Positions 16,284 to 25,641 of a stretch of 64,000 bases of DNA are shown piece after piece. Origin of the DNA: an uncultured Clostridium sp. (GTDB lineage: Bacteria > Bacillota > Clostridia > Clostridiales > Clostridiaceae); the NCBI RefSeq assembly GCF_947039605.1, contig NZ_CAMQZG010000008.1, positions 1-64,000 of the forward strand, written 5' to 3'. Position 1 is the stretch's first letter. Each line of letters opens with the position of its first letter. The position numbers and the translations under genes were made by a program. The notes below the pieces were generated by a model. That model saw only the letters and a list, made by a program, of their open reading frames with translations, did no database searches and was not told the DNA's origin.

Positions 16284-16507
16284 AGTAAAGCCTCCATTTT
16301 AAACCTTAATTTTTTTCACCATATTATCTAAAAACTATTTCTTTAATTAAATAGCAAATATCTTACCTATTTACTCTATTATACAATACTTACATACTAG
16401 CTAGATAACAAAATATTGTATATTATTTCTTTTTTCACAATATATTTTTCTTTTTTCTACATTAATATATATTTTTTTCATACTCTTAAATAATTATCAT
16501 AAAAAAA

Positions 16508-16529
16508 GAGTTTGTTTCACAACAAACTC
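16508..16529 (-). terminator. Terminator of the PH-like membrane protein gene
   Basis: GAGTTTGTT and its complement form a stem; on the minus strand it is followed by T7 and lies 7 bases after the stop codon. Confidence 0.75.
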
Positions 16530-16535
16530 CCAAAT

Positions 16536-17225
16536 TTATTCTAATTTATTCATTTCATAAACAATCTGCTGATAAATAACTTTTGTATTTCCACTATCAT
16601 TAACTATATAGGTTTCCTCATCAGTTTTAATGACTATACTATGGTCACTATCACTTGTATATAACTTACACTCACCATAGCCCTCAACCTCAAAATCACC
16701 TCTATTAAAATATCCTATTCTAGCACCAAATATTTTTTTATTATCTGGTAATTCATATAACATTTTATACTCTTCTATCTCATCAAATGCTATCTTTATA
16801 TTCTCAACTTCTATTCCATCACTATCTACCTCAATTTCAACACTTCCAAATGAATAAAAGCATACAAACATTATAAGTGATATTGGTAGAAGCATTGTTA
16901 AAATAGCCGCTTTACTCTCACTTTGATATGAATCTCCACTTATATCAAATCTATGTCCAACCATAAGCATATAAGCTATTATTATAAACATAAGTGCAAA
17001 TGCTATAATCTCAATATTAGGATGTATTTCTCTTAAAATTAAAGTAATCGCAAATATCCCTGAAATTGCATAACAGCATATTCCCATATGCTTGCCTAAT
17101 CGTTTTACATTCTCATTATCCCTTTGAGAATCTGTCATCATACTATACCCCGAAATTAAAAAATACATTTTAAATACATGTATCATTAAACCTATAACTA
17201 AAAATATAATTGAAATTAAAATCAT
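16536..17225 (-). CDS. DUF3784-like membrane protein with C-terminal PH-like domain
   Basis: A 229-residue protein with four predicted membrane helices (about 1-22, 48-65, 73-92, 108-127). The loop after helix 1, LISGYSMMTDSQRD followed by LGKHMGICCY, resembles the DUF3784 family. Residues 130-229 are beta-rich and charged, ending in a helix, as in bacterial PH-like domains fused to membrane anchors. No enzymatic motif is visible. It is a single gene with its own terminator. Function is unknown; the family resemblance is moderate and judged by eye. Confidence 0.6.
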   Translation of the reverse strand: MILISIIFLVIGLMIHVFKMYFLISGYSMMTDSQRDNENVKRLGKHMGICCYAISGIFAITLILREIHPNIEIIAFALMFIIIAYMLMVGHRFDISGDSYQSESKAAILTMLLPISLIMFVCFYSFGSVEIEVDSDGIEVENIKIAFDEIEEYKMLYELPDNKKIFGARIGYFNRGDFEVEGYGECKLYTSDSDHSIVIKTDEETYIVNDSGNTKVIYQQIVYEMNKLE

Positions 17226-17368
17226 ATTTATCTTTACCCCACTTTAAAAATTAAGTTAGTAATATTGTATTATAACTCTCTTAATATAGTATTATTTATT
17301 TCTTAAATTTTTCTTAATTCTAAATTTCCACTCTTTTTCATCCTAATATTATATAATTTTTCAAAAAT

Positions 17369-17410
17369 AAAACCTGTGGATAACTTTTCAAAAAGTTTTC
17401 CACAGGTTTT
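17369..17410 (-). terminator. Terminator hairpin built from DnaA-box-like arms, copy 1
   Basis: AAAACCTGTGGATAACTTTT pairs with its complement with one mismatch and a 2-base loop. It ends the ABC permease gene. The arm contains TGTGGATAA, the reverse complement of a consensus DnaA box. An almost identical hairpin lies at 28789-28833. Confidence 0.8.
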
Positions 17411-17431
17411 ATAATATCTTTCTCTATAATT

Positions 17432-18622
17432 TTAACTTCTAAATAAAGCTTCTTCTCTGTTAAACATATACCTCGCAAGTACTAATGCTAAAATTATATA
17501 AATTACTGACCAAACAAATGTAAGTATCAAATGCATAGGGTCATAAATTCCAAATATAGCTTCCTTCATAACAAGAACAGCATTTAAAATTGGAATATTA
17601 TAAAGAAATGCTCCCATACCACTAGCATCCATATACATTGTTCCATATGAAATTATCATAGGTGCAAATGTTAAGAATCCAAGATAAGTTTGAGCTTCCT
17701 TAAATGATTTTGCATAAACACTTATTGCAAGTTGCAGTGCACTAAAACTAAGTGTTATAAGTATCGCAAGAATTGCAATTATAACAATTGCCTCTGGTTG
17801 TAATACTATTCCTCCCTCAGTCATAAGCAAACTATTTGGAACAATCATCGACACTATAAGTCCTATAAATCCGGACAAGGTTGAAAGTATTCCCATAACT
17901 GTAATCGCCATAAGTTTTCCCATAAGAATAGATGCCCTACTTGCACTTGTACTTAAAAGTGGCTCAAGAGAACCTCTTTCTTTTTCTCCAGCTGCAAGGT
18001 CTGTAGCTGCTGCTGCTCCACCTTGAGCTGCATAAACAAGAACAAACATAGGAAGCAGCATTGCTACAAGTTGAAGTGCATGAGCTTCTTTTTCACTCTT
18101 AATTCCAACACCAATAGCATTAACACTAACAGGAGTTAGTAAACTCTCACTAACACCTAAAGATTTTAATCTTCCACCAACCTCAGCCTCATTATACTCA
18201 TTAATGATACCTTCGATTTGAGCAAGAGCAATCTGTGATTTCTGACTTGTATTATCAAAATAAATATTTACCTTAGCACTTCCATCTTTATTTTTGATGT
18301 TAGCATCAAAATTTTGTGGAACATTTAGATATAAGTAAATTTGTTCATTCTGTAGAGACTGTTCTGGGTTATCAGTCTTTATAATTTGAATATTAGAATC
18401 TTGTTTTAAAACATTTTCAAGTGATGAATTTTGTTCTCCAACAATTGCTATTCTAATACCTTGCTTAACAACATTAGTATTACTAGCAGCAGAACTACCT
18501 AATATAAGCATCATTACAGGAAGTAAAAATATTGGTAATATTACAGCACTTAAAAATGCTTTTCTATCTCTAAAAAGATCTGTTATTTCCTTTTTAAAAA
18601 CAATCCATGTCATATTACTCAT
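17432..18622 (-). CDS. ABC-2 type permease, NatB-like
   Basis: A 396-residue ABC-2 family permease: one N-terminal helix (about 20-40), a long extracellular domain (about 45-180) and five to six C-terminal helices. The ERGSLEPLLSTSASRASILMGK segment before the second helix is the conserved coupling region of NatB and YhaP-type exporters. The start is the ATG at 18622, which overlaps the end of the ATPase gene by 8 bases and has GGGGGTG upstream. NatB-type systems export Na+ or other small molecules; the substrate here is unknown. Confidence 0.85.
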   Translation of the reverse strand: MSNMTWIVFKKEITDLFRDRKAFLSAVILPIFLLPVMMLILGSSAASNTNVVKQGIRIAIVGEQNSSLENVLKQDSNIQIIKTDNPEQSLQNEQIYLYLNVPQNFDANIKNKDGSAKVNIYFDNTSQKSQIALAQIEGIINEYNEAEVGGRLKSLGVSESLLTPVSVNAIGVGIKSEKEAHALQLVAMLLPMFVLVYAAQGGAAAATDLAAGEKERGSLEPLLSTSASRASILMGKLMAITVMGILSTLSGFIGLIVSMIVPNSLLMTEGGIVLQPEAIVIIAILAILITLSFSALQLAISVYAKSFKEAQTYLGFLTFAPMIISYGTMYMDASGMGAFLYNIPILNAVLVMKEAIFGIYDPMHLILTFVWSVIYIILALVLARYMFNREEALFRS

Positions 18623-19349
18623 CAGAATCACCCCCTATTAACATAATAAATAATTCTTCTAAGTTTTGCTCATTGTATTTATCTTTTAACTCCTGAATAG
18701 TACCTATTGCAACAATTTTACCCTTGCTTATAATAGCTACTCTATCACAAAGTTTTTCTACCTCATACATACTATGACTTGAAAGTATAACAGCCTTATT
18801 ATCTTTTTTACAATTTAAAATAAACTTATGAACTGACCTTGTTGCTGATACATCAAGACCTGTACTTGGCTCATCAAAAAGCATAACTTTAGGATTGTGA
18901 ATTATACTTCTAGCAATAGAAACTTTTTGCTTCATACCCCTAGAAAACTTTCCAGCCCTTTTATCAATATACTCTTCCATCTTAAAATCTTTTATAAGCT
19001 TATCTATATTTTTATTAATTTCTTCTTTTGTAAGACCACTAAGCTGTCCAAAATACGTAATATTTTCTCGCGCTGTAAGTCTATCATATATTCCAACTTC
19101 TCCACCAAAAAGAATCCCAATACTTTTTCTAACCGCAACTGGGTCTTTATTTACATCATTTCCATCAATAATTGCTGTACCTGCTGATGTCTTTAGCATA
19201 GTTGCTATCATCCTAAGTGTAGTTGTTTTACCAGCTCCATTCTCACCTAAAAGCCCAAGAACTTCACCCTCATCCACATTAAAACTAACATCATCTACAG
19301 CTATAAAATCTTTGAACTTTTTAGTAAGTCCTTTAACTTCCAACCCCAT
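18615..19349 (-). CDS. ABC transporter ATPase, NatA-like
   Basis: A 244-residue ABC ATPase with Walker A LGENGAGKTT (about 33-42), Q-loop region GILFGGEVGIYDRLTARENI, signature FSRGMKQKVS, Walker B VMLFDEPSTGLD and the switch His in ILSSHSM. The short single-domain form and the overlapping downstream permease fit the NatAB exporter type. The two genes overlap by 8 bases, so they are translationally coupled. They form the second part of a minus-strand run that begins with the Cof-type phosphatase 14 bases upstream. Confidence 0.88.
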   Translation of the reverse strand: MGLEVKGLTKKFKDFIAVDDVSFNVDEGEVLGLLGENGAGKTTTLRMIATMLKTSAGTAIIDGNDVNKDPVAVRKSIGILFGGEVGIYDRLTARENITYFGQLSGLTKEEINKNIDKLIKDFKMEEYIDKRAGKFSRGMKQKVSIARSIIHNPKVMLFDEPSTGLDVSATRSVHKFILNCKKDNKAVILSSHSMYEVEKLCDRVAIISKGKIVAIGTIQELKDKYNEQNLEELFIMLIGGDSDE

Positions 19350-19363
19350 TAACTTTCTCCTTT

Positions 19364-20173
19364 TTAATTATTTAAAATAAACTTTTCTATTACTTTTGCA
19401 ACACCATCATTATCATTAGTATCAGTAATATAGTTTGCAATCTCTTTTATCTTTAGATTGGCATTTCCCATAGCAACCCCAAGACCTGCAAACTCTATCA
19501 TCTCATAATCATTACACTCATCACCAATTGCTATGACTTCATCTGGTGTAATACCTAATTTTTCTATTAACTCTTTTAATCCTATCCCTTTGTTACAGCT
19601 TTTATTCAGTATTTCAAAGCACATAGGCAGACTTTTAACACAATTATATTCTTCTATAATTTCCTTAGGTATAAGTTTTATTTTCTCATCTAAAATCTCT
19701 GGTTCTTCCATAAGTAATACTTTCATTATATCATCATCTGATTTTATGTCTTTACAAAAATCTACAATCTCTATTTTTGTTCCAACATGAACTCTTTCAA
19801 ACTCTGTGTATTCATTCTCCTCTAACGCAACACATTTATCTAAAGTATATGCTTGTATCTTTAAACCTAATTCTTCATTTACCTTAAATATTTTATGAAG
19901 ATCAGAACCTTTTATCCCTATATTAGTTATTGCTTTTTTTGTATAACAATCATAAGCTGCACCACCATTCATTGTTAGTGCATACTGTCCTTCTCTCTCT
20001 AAACCTAACTCTTTCAAATATTTTTCTATACCTGAAAACCCTCTACCAGTTGAAATAACTACCATTGCACCCTTTTCAACTGCTTCTTTAATAGCTTGTC
20101 CATTTCTCTCAGATAATTGTTTCTCACTATTTAAAAGTGTTCCATCCATATCTATTGCAACTAATTTATACAT
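19364..20173 (-). CDS. HAD superfamily Cof-type phosphatase
   Basis: A 269-residue haloacid-dehalogenase family phosphatase of the Cof subfamily. Motif I is AIDMDGTLLNS, motif II STGRG, and motifs III/IV are the GIGLKELIEKLGI and GDECNDYEMIEFAGLGVAMGNA segments. The alpha/beta C2B cap lies between motifs II and III. It dephosphorylates small sugar or cofactor phosphates. The ATG at 20173 is chosen for its AGGAGG site; the open frame runs 16 codons further upstream without one. The gene at 27956-28765 encodes a close paralog with the same motifs. Confidence 0.88.
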   Translation of the reverse strand: MYKLVAIDMDGTLLNSEKQLSERNGQAIKEAVEKGAMVVISTGRGFSGIEKYLKELGLEREGQYALTMNGGAAYDCYTKKAITNIGIKGSDLHKIFKVNEELGLKIQAYTLDKCVALEENEYTEFERVHVGTKIEIVDFCKDIKSDDDIMKVLLMEEPEILDEKIKLIPKEIIEEYNCVKSLPMCFEILNKSCNKGIGLKELIEKLGITPDEVIAIGDECNDYEMIEFAGLGVAMGNANLKIKEIANYITDTNDNDGVAKVIEKFILNN

Positions 20174-20329
20174 AAATAAACCTCCTAAAGTAATATTATA
20201 TAACTCTCTAACCCCCATCATTATAATTGGAAAATATGTCTAAATAATATCAGATTTTCTCACAATAAAAAAGCTATACTTTTCCACATATACCATGAAA
20301 AAAGTTAAATATACTTTTCTATACAAAAA

Positions 20330-20357
20330 AGGGCCATCAAATTAATGATAGCTCCCT
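20330..20357 (-). terminator. Terminator after the flavin reductase gene
   Basis: Minus-strand stem AGGGAGCTATCA/TTTGATGGCCCT (G-U pairs) followed by T6, about 22 bases past the stop codon. Confidence 0.7.
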
Positions 20358-20379
20358 TTAAATTAATCTATATTCTATT

Positions 20380-22041
20380 TTATTTAAGCATTGAAACTAT
20401 TTCTTCTATCTTTTTAGCTCCAAAGTAAATTTTATCATTATCAACTATAATAGCTGGTACACTCATAATATTAAATTCATCTTTAATATCTTTAAATAAA
20501 GAAATATCAATCATCTCTACTTCAATATTTTTATTTTCTACAGCTATTCTTTGAGCTCCAACAACAACCTCTGGACATATATGACAAGCTAGTGAAACTG
20601 CTACTTTAACATTAATCTTTTTATCAAGTGCTTTAATTTCACTAAGAACCCCTGCATCAATTGCTTGACCAGGACCTGCTAGATTATATATAGCAAGAAG
20701 GAATGAATTAAGCTCATGTCCACCAGGAACTCCATGGAATTTAACCCCACTATAATTCCCCTCTGAATTTAAAAGTGCCACTATAGGGAACTTATTAGCA
20801 TGTACTTTTTCTTCTACTTCTTTATTCTCACCTTTTTTATAAATCTGTGCATTAAGTTTATCTCCAAGACCTGCTATATCAAGGACTAAATCCCTAAGCT
20901 CTACTGATTTTGCATCACTCTCATCAACTATTGAAACAAGAGTAACGCTACTTTCCATTCTATCAAGAACACCTTTTATTTGACCTCTTAGAGCATCATT
21001 TAAAAGAGCACTTCTTCCATTACCTGAATCTACTGATGCTTTAGATTCTTCTTTTTTAACTTCTCTTTTCACAAACTCTTTCTCTTCTTCTTTGATTCCA
21101 AGTCTATGTTTTAAATCCATAATATATTTTTCTGCATCTGTTGCTGCAATAGCACCATCAGCTACTGCTGTTATTATTTGTCTTAGATTTTTGATTCTTA
21201 AATCTCCAGCTGCATAAACTCCCGCAACATTAGTTTTCATATCATTATCTGTAACAACATAGCCTCTATCAAGCTCTATTTTACCTTTAAATAATTCAGT
21301 CGCAGGTGCATATCCTACAAATATAAACATTCCAAAACTTCCGTCTTTCTCATCTGCAAAATGTTCAGAAATTTCACCTGTAACATTATTTTTAAACTTA
21401 GCATAGTTAAGCATTTGAGCTCCATTAATTTCAAGAACTTCCATATTGAATCTAACTTCAACTTTTGGATGACTAAGAACTTTATCAGCTATTGATTTAG
21501 CACAAGTAAATTCAGGTTCTCTAGCTATTATAGTAACTTTTCTTGCATACTTAGTTAAGAACATTGCTTCCTCTGCTGCTGCAAAACCAGCTCCTACAAC
21601 AAATACTTCAAGTCCTTCAAAGAATTGACCATCACAAGTTGCACAATATGCTACACCTCTACCAGTAAATTCTTTCTCACCTTTAAAACCAAGTTTTCTT
21701 GGTGATGCTCCTGTAGCAATTAAAATCGCTCTAGCTTTTATATCACCTAATGAAGTTTTTAAAGTTTTTACATCACCCTCAAGTTCAACCTCAAGAACCT
21801 CTGCAATTTTAAACTCTGTACCAAAATCTTCTGCATGAAGTCTCATATCTTCCATTAGAACTGGTCCTGTAGTTTCTCTAATTCCTGGATAGTTAACTAT
21901 TTCAGCTGTTGTAGTAACCTGTCCACCAAATCTTTCTTTCTCTATAATAAGGGTACTCATTTTTGCTCTACCAGCATAAACTCCTGCTGATAATGCTGCT
22001 GGGCCACCACCTATAATTACTAAATCATATATCTTTTCCAT
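20380..22041 (-). CDS. AhpF-like NAD(P)H:peroxiredoxin reductase with C-terminal thioredoxin domains
   Basis: A 553-residue flavoprotein. Residues 1-310 are a thioredoxin-reductase unit: FAD loop IIGGGPAALSAG (9-20), redox pair CATC (133-136), second nucleotide loop VVGAGFAAAEEA and C-terminal FAD motif VYAAGDLR. A charged linker (about 315-345) joins two thioredoxin-like folds (about 350-553), the last with CHIC (486-489), as in the AhpF N-terminal module. In AhpF that module is at the front; here it is at the back. It should reduce the peroxiredoxin encoded just upstream. The gene follows ahpC through an attenuating hairpin. Confidence 0.88.
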   Translation of the reverse strand: MEKIYDLVIIGGGPAALSAGVYAGRAKMSTLIIEKERFGGQVTTTAEIVNYPGIRETTGPVLMEDMRLHAEDFGTEFKIAEVLEVELEGDVKTLKTSLGDIKARAILIATGASPRKLGFKGEKEFTGRGVAYCATCDGQFFEGLEVFVVGAGFAAAEEAMFLTKYARKVTIIAREPEFTCAKSIADKVLSHPKVEVRFNMEVLEINGAQMLNYAKFKNNVTGEISEHFADEKDGSFGMFIFVGYAPATELFKGKIELDRGYVVTDNDMKTNVAGVYAAGDLRIKNLRQIITAVADGAIAATDAEKYIMDLKHRLGIKEEEKEFVKREVKKEESKASVDSGNGRSALLNDALRGQIKGVLDRMESSVTLVSIVDESDAKSVELRDLVLDIAGLGDKLNAQIYKKGENKEVEEKVHANKFPIVALLNSEGNYSGVKFHGVPGGHELNSFLLAIYNLAGPGQAIDAGVLSEIKALDKKINVKVAVSLACHICPEVVVGAQRIAVENKNIEVEMIDISLFKDIKDEFNIMSVPAIIVDNDKIYFGAKKIEEIVSMLK

Positions 22042-22147
22042 AATTCTTACCTCCTACTAATTTACTATTTAATTCAAAATATTATCAAGCATTTCAAGCT
22101 CTTTACTTGAAAGGTTTGATAATATTTCTCAATAACATTTTAATTAA

Positions 22148-22174
22148 AAGGGAGCTGCCATTGACAGCCCCCTT
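22148..22174 (-). terminator. Terminator or attenuator between peroxiredoxin and its reductase
   Basis: Minus-strand stem AAGGGGGCTGTC with GGCAGCTCCCTT, followed by TTAAT with few Ts. Its position suggests partial termination, giving more peroxiredoxin than reductase message. Confidence 0.6.
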
Positions 22175-22190
22175 ATTAATTTTATATTTC

Positions 22191-22754
22191 TTAAAGTTTT
22201 CCTACTAAATCAAGACTTGGAATTAATGTATCTTCACCTGGTTGCCATTTAGCTGGACATACTTGATCTCCATGTTCTGCAACGAATTGAGCTGATTGAA
22301 CTTTTCTTAATAAGTCCTTAGCATCTCTTCCTATTCCTAAATCGTTAACTTCGTAAGCTTTAATTTCTCCATCTGGATTAATTATGAATGTTCCTCTTAA
22401 AGCAAGACCTTCTTCTTCTATCATAACCTCAAAATCTCTAGCAAGAACTCCTCTTGGGTCAGCTAACATTGGGTATGTTACTTTAGCAATTTTTTCTGAT
22501 GTATCAGCCCATGCTTTGTGTACGAAATGTGTATCACATGATACTGAATATATTTCACATCCTACTTTTTTAAACTCTGCATAGTGGTCTTCTAAGTCTT
22601 CTAACTCAGTTGGACATACAAATGAGAAATCTGCTGGGTAGAATACTACTGCTGACCAGTGTCCTTTTAAATTTTCTAATGAAACTTCTTTGAATTCACC
22701 TGTTTGGTAAGCTTGTACTTTAAAATCTGAAACTTTTTTATTTATTAATGACAT
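22191..22754 (-). CDS. ahpC: AhpC-type 2-Cys peroxiredoxin
   Basis: A 187-residue peroxiredoxin of the AhpC/Prx1 type. The peroxidatic Cys47 lies in DFSFVCPTELEDL and the resolving Cys166 in QVCPAKWQPG. Length and both motifs fit the bacterial AhpC. It reduces hydrogen peroxide and organic hydroperoxides in the cytoplasm and is recycled by the adjacent AhpF-like flavoprotein. The start has an AGGAGG site. The long AT-rich upstream region (22755-23107) holds a 16-bp palindrome but no clear PerR box. Confidence 0.93.
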   Translation of the reverse strand: MSLINKKVSDFKVQAYQTGEFKEVSLENLKGHWSAVVFYPADFSFVCPTELEDLEDHYAEFKKVGCEIYSVSCDTHFVHKAWADTSEKIAKVTYPMLADPRGVLARDFEVMIEEEGLALRGTFIINPDGEIKAYEVNDLGIGRDAKDLLRKVQSAQFVAEHGDQVCPAKWQPGEDTLIPSLDLVGKL

Positions 22755-22849
22755 AATTAATTCCTCCTAATTTTTCTCTCTATTTTTTTATATCTATTTT
22801 ATATCTAATTTTTATATTTATTCTTATTTATTTTTAGTTTTAAATTCCG

Positions 22850-22865
22850 TTGATTAATTAATCAA
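22850..22865. promoter_or_regulatory. 16-bp palindrome upstream of ahpC
   Basis: TTGATTAATTAATCAA is a perfect palindrome about 95 bp upstream of the ahpC start. It does not match the PerR box. It could be an operator for another regulator. The rest of the 549-base gap (22755-23303) holds only the IS right-end repeat and the adh leader. Confidence 0.3.
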
Positions 22866-23107
22866 ATAATCTTTATGTACTAATAATAGTTCTTATTTAG
22901 TTTGATGTCAATACTTAATTGAAAATATCTTTCAATTAGATGTAAAATTCTTTGTTCATATATATTTCCTTTTATTATAAATATAAACTTCTATTAACAG
23001 TGTTATACATTAGAGATTATTTTATCTCAGTTAACCTAAGCTATCTTGTAAAATTCTTGATTTTTCATAATATTTATTTTTATAATTTAGTTTAGTGTGA
23101 ACTACTC

Positions 23108-23158
23108 ACCACTTAGCTAAAGCTTGAAGTGGGAGAATTCTCTCAAATTAAGTTAAAA
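23108..23158 (+). repeat. Right-end repeat of a TnpB-type insertion sequence, solo copy 2
   Basis: It is identical to bases 1-51, then the sequences diverge. No tnpA or tnpB lies on either side, so this is a remnant end or a minimal non-autonomous element. It lies about 145 bp upstream of the alcohol dehydrogenase start, inside the promoter region. Confidence 0.6.
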
Positions 23159-23303
23159 TCTTATTTACTTCTAAATATACTATTATCTTTAGAAAAATGA
23201 ATAATTCTCCATAAAATTCACATTAATAAAGTATAGAATTAATTTATAATTTTATGAAATTAAATTTAACAAAACTATTTAAAAACAAAGGAGGATTATT
23301 CAT

Positions 23304-24464
23304 ATGAATAATTTTGATTTTTATAACCCAACAAAGATAATATTTGGTAAGGATAGATTAGCAGAGCTTGATAACGTAGTTCCAAAGAATGCCAGAGTTC
23401 TTATAACTTACGGTGGTGGTTCTGTTAAAAGATTCGGTACTTTAGATAAAGTTATAGCTTCACTTAAAGGTAGAAAAGTTTTTGAATTTGGTGGAATTGA
23501 GCCAAATCCACAATTTACTACATTAATGAAAGCTATAGAAATAGTTAAAAATGAAAAAATAGATTTCTTACTTGCAGTTGGTGGTGGTTCTGTTATGGAC
23601 GGAACTAAGTTTATATCACTTGCTACTTGCTACGATGGAAATTCTGAAGATATATTAACAAGCCCAAATAAAAGACAATTACCATTCACAAATGCAATAG
23701 CACTTGGAACTGTTTGTACACTTCCTGCAACTGGTTCAGAAATGAATGCCGGTGGAGTTGTTTGTATAGGAGATGCTAAACTTTCATTTGGAAATCATTT
23801 AGTATTCCCTAAATTCTCATTTGTAGATCCAACTCTTACAATGACACTTCCAGATAAGCAAGTTGCTAATGGAATCATAGATACATTTATACATGTATGT
23901 GAGCAGTATGTAACTTACCCAGCTGAGGGAAGATTCCAAGATAGAACATCAGAGGGAATCCTTCAAACTCTTATAGAAGTTGGACCAAAAACTCTTGCTG
24001 ACAAAGAAAATTATGATATGAGAGCAAACCTTGTTTGGTGTGCAACTATGGGACTTAATGGTCTTATAGGTTCAGGAGTACCTCAAGATTGGTCATGTCA
24101 TATGATAGGACATGAACTTACAGCTATGTTTGGACTTGACCACGCTGTAACTCTTGCAATACTTCAACCAGCAATTTGGACAATAAGAAAAGATAAAAAA
24201 CAACCTAAACTTGTTCAATTCGCAGAGAGAGTTTGGAATATCACAGAAGGAACAGATTCAGAAAAAGCTGACATGGCAATTGCTAAAACAAGAGCTTTCT
24301 TTGAAAGTCTTGGAGTAAAAACACACCTTTCTGATTATAATATTAAAGAAGAACAAATCGAAGATATAGTAAAAGCTTTAGAAACTCATGGAATGGTAGC
24401 TTTATCAGAAACAGGTGACTTAACACTTGAAGTAAGTAGAGAAATTCTTAAAAACGCTTTCTAA
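23304..24464 (+). CDS. Iron-containing alcohol dehydrogenase, YqhD/butanol-dehydrogenase type
   Basis: A 386-residue group III (iron-type) alcohol dehydrogenase. The NAD(P)-binding glycines (AVGGGSVMDGTKF), the substrate-pocket LPATGSEMN segment and the metal ligands in GIIDTFIHVCEQY (Asp, His), SCHMIGHELTAMFG and LDHAVTLA are all present. It resembles YqhD and NADPH-dependent butanol dehydrogenases, which reduce aldehydes during fermentation or detoxification. An AGGAGG site precedes the ATG. The Dps gene follows after about 80 bases with no terminator between, so the two may be co-transcribed. Confidence 0.9.
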   Translation: MNNFDFYNPTKIIFGKDRLAELDNVVPKNARVLITYGGGSVKRFGTLDKVIASLKGRKVFEFGGIEPNPQFTTLMKAIEIVKNEKIDFLLAVGGGSVMDGTKFISLATCYDGNSEDILTSPNKRQLPFTNAIALGTVCTLPATGSEMNAGGVVCIGDAKLSFGNHLVFPKFSFVDPTLTMTLPDKQVANGIIDTFIHVCEQYVTYPAEGRFQDRTSEGILQTLIEVGPKTLADKENYDMRANLVWCATMGLNGLIGSGVPQDWSCHMIGHELTAMFGLDHAVTLAILQPAIWTIRKDKKQPKLVQFAERVWNITEGTDSEKADMAIAKTRAFFESLGVKTHLSDYNIKEEQIEDIVKALETHGMVALSETGDLTLEVSREILKNAF

Positions 24465-24542
24465 TATAGCACATCTTATATAGTTTTGACTTTTGCTAAG
24501 TATATTGGTTCTTCAAATAATATATCTAGGGAGGAATTAACA

Positions 24543-24977
24543 TTGCATTTAGAAAAAGAATTGAACGTATACCTTGCAAACCAAAGTGTACTTCATACAA
24601 AACTACATAATTTACATTGGTATGTATCAGGGGAAGGATTTTTTACAATCCACCTAAAATTAGAAGAACTCTATACAGCTATGGCTACAGAAATGGATGC
24701 TGTTGCAGAACTTCTTCTATCATCAGGTTTTAAGCCAGTAGCTTCATTAAAAGCTCAGCTTGCTATAACTACTATCAAAGAACTTGCAGATACAAAAGTT
24801 AGTGCAAGAAAAGCAATGGAAACTGTTTTAGCAGATTTTACACTAATGAAAGATGATGCTAAAAAAATAGCTACTCTTGCTGATAAAGATAAAAAACAAG
24901 CTATTGTAGACTTAATGAGTGGCTATGTTGCTGGATTTGAAAAAGATATTTGGATGCTTAATGCATACCTTGGATAA
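24543..24977 (+). CDS. dps: Dps-family ferritin-like protein, TTG start
   Basis: A 144-residue Dps protein. The segment HTKLHNLHWYVSGEGFFTIHLKLEELY with the later EMDAVAELL carries the ferroxidase ligands of the Dps family (His, His and Asp/Glu pairs between subunits). It oxidises and stores iron and protects DNA from peroxide. The start is placed at TTG 24543 because AGGGAGG lies 8 bases upstream and the resulting N-terminus (HLEKELNVYLANQ) fits the family. The frame stays open to 24486 but has no binding site there. Its neighbours (peroxiredoxin, reductase) fit an oxidative-stress role. Confidence 0.85.
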   Translation: MHLEKELNVYLANQSVLHTKLHNLHWYVSGEGFFTIHLKLEELYTAMATEMDAVAELLLSSGFKPVASLKAQLAITTIKELADTKVSARKAMETVLADFTLMKDDAKKIATLADKDKKQAIVDLMSGYVAGFEKDIWMLNAYLG

Positions 24978-24988
24978 ATAATTTTAAG

Positions 24989-25013
24989 CAGTCGTATAAT
25001 TTTTATACGACTG
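24989..25013 (+). terminator. Terminator after dps
   Basis: CAGTCGTATAA and its complement form a perfect stem followed by TTTTTT. Confidence 0.85.
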
Positions 25014-25062
25014 TTTTTTATTGTATAATGTAGAAGTTATTTTAAACTTCGGAGGTAAACAA

Positions 25063-25641
25063 ATGAAGAAGCCAGTTACTATACTTATAACAGCGCTTAT
25101 ATCAATAGTCCTATCTTTTGTGATATATAGATTTATGACTATAAAATTAATTGACCTTATGTACTTTAATCAAGATTATTTAATTTGGGTGTATCTAGGA
25201 TTTAATATTGTCCAAGCCATCTTAACCTTTATAATTTTATTTTCTATATTAAATAGAAAAATTAATAAAATTAGTATTTTTGCTATAGGTGTACTTTATT
25301 TAATAACACTTGTTTTTGTTCTATTTGTAAGACAAAAAGGTGTACAGGGCTATGAATTTAATTTAGTTACAGACTACTATCAATGGACTGCTAATAGCAC
25401 TAATATTCTTATTGCACTTATGAATGCAATATTATTCTTACCACTTGCTTATATATTTAAAAGAGCAAAATATAGCATAGGAATTATTTCAGGAATCATT
25501 ATAATTACTCTATGCGAAATAGCTCAGTATATATTCTCTCTTGGTATATTTGATATTGGAGATATTGTATTAAATAGCTTTGGTTTTATTGTAGGAATTA
25601 TATTATTCAAAATAATATGCCCAAGAAAAGCTTTTACATAA
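25063..25641 (+). CDS. VanZ-like family membrane protein
   Basis: A 192-residue protein with five predicted membrane helices. The region from YEFNLVTDYYQW through NILIALMNAILFLPLAYIF to EIAQYIFSLGIFDIGDIVLN is the VanZ-like signature (N-I-x-x-F-x-P near the middle, then E-x-x-Q and F-D-x-x-D-x-x-x-N). VanZ proteins give low-level teicoplanin resistance, but most relatives are of unknown function. The ATG at 25063 follows GGAGGT; the open frame before it is not used. Single gene with a terminator. Confidence 0.8.
   Translation: MKKPVTILITALISIVLSFVIYRFMTIKLIDLMYFNQDYLIWVYLGFNIVQAILTFIILFSILNRKINKISIFAIGVLYLITLVFVLFVRQKGVQGYEFNLVTDYYQWTANSTNILIALMNAILFLPLAYIFKRAKYSIGIISGIIIITLCEIAQYIFSLGIFDIGDIVLNSFGFIVGIILFKIICPRKAFT

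Noticed and set aside
22850..22865. PerR box in front of ahpC
   Set aside because: TTGATTAATTAATCAA does not fit the TTATAATnATTATAA pattern; it is listed only as a palindrome of unknown use.
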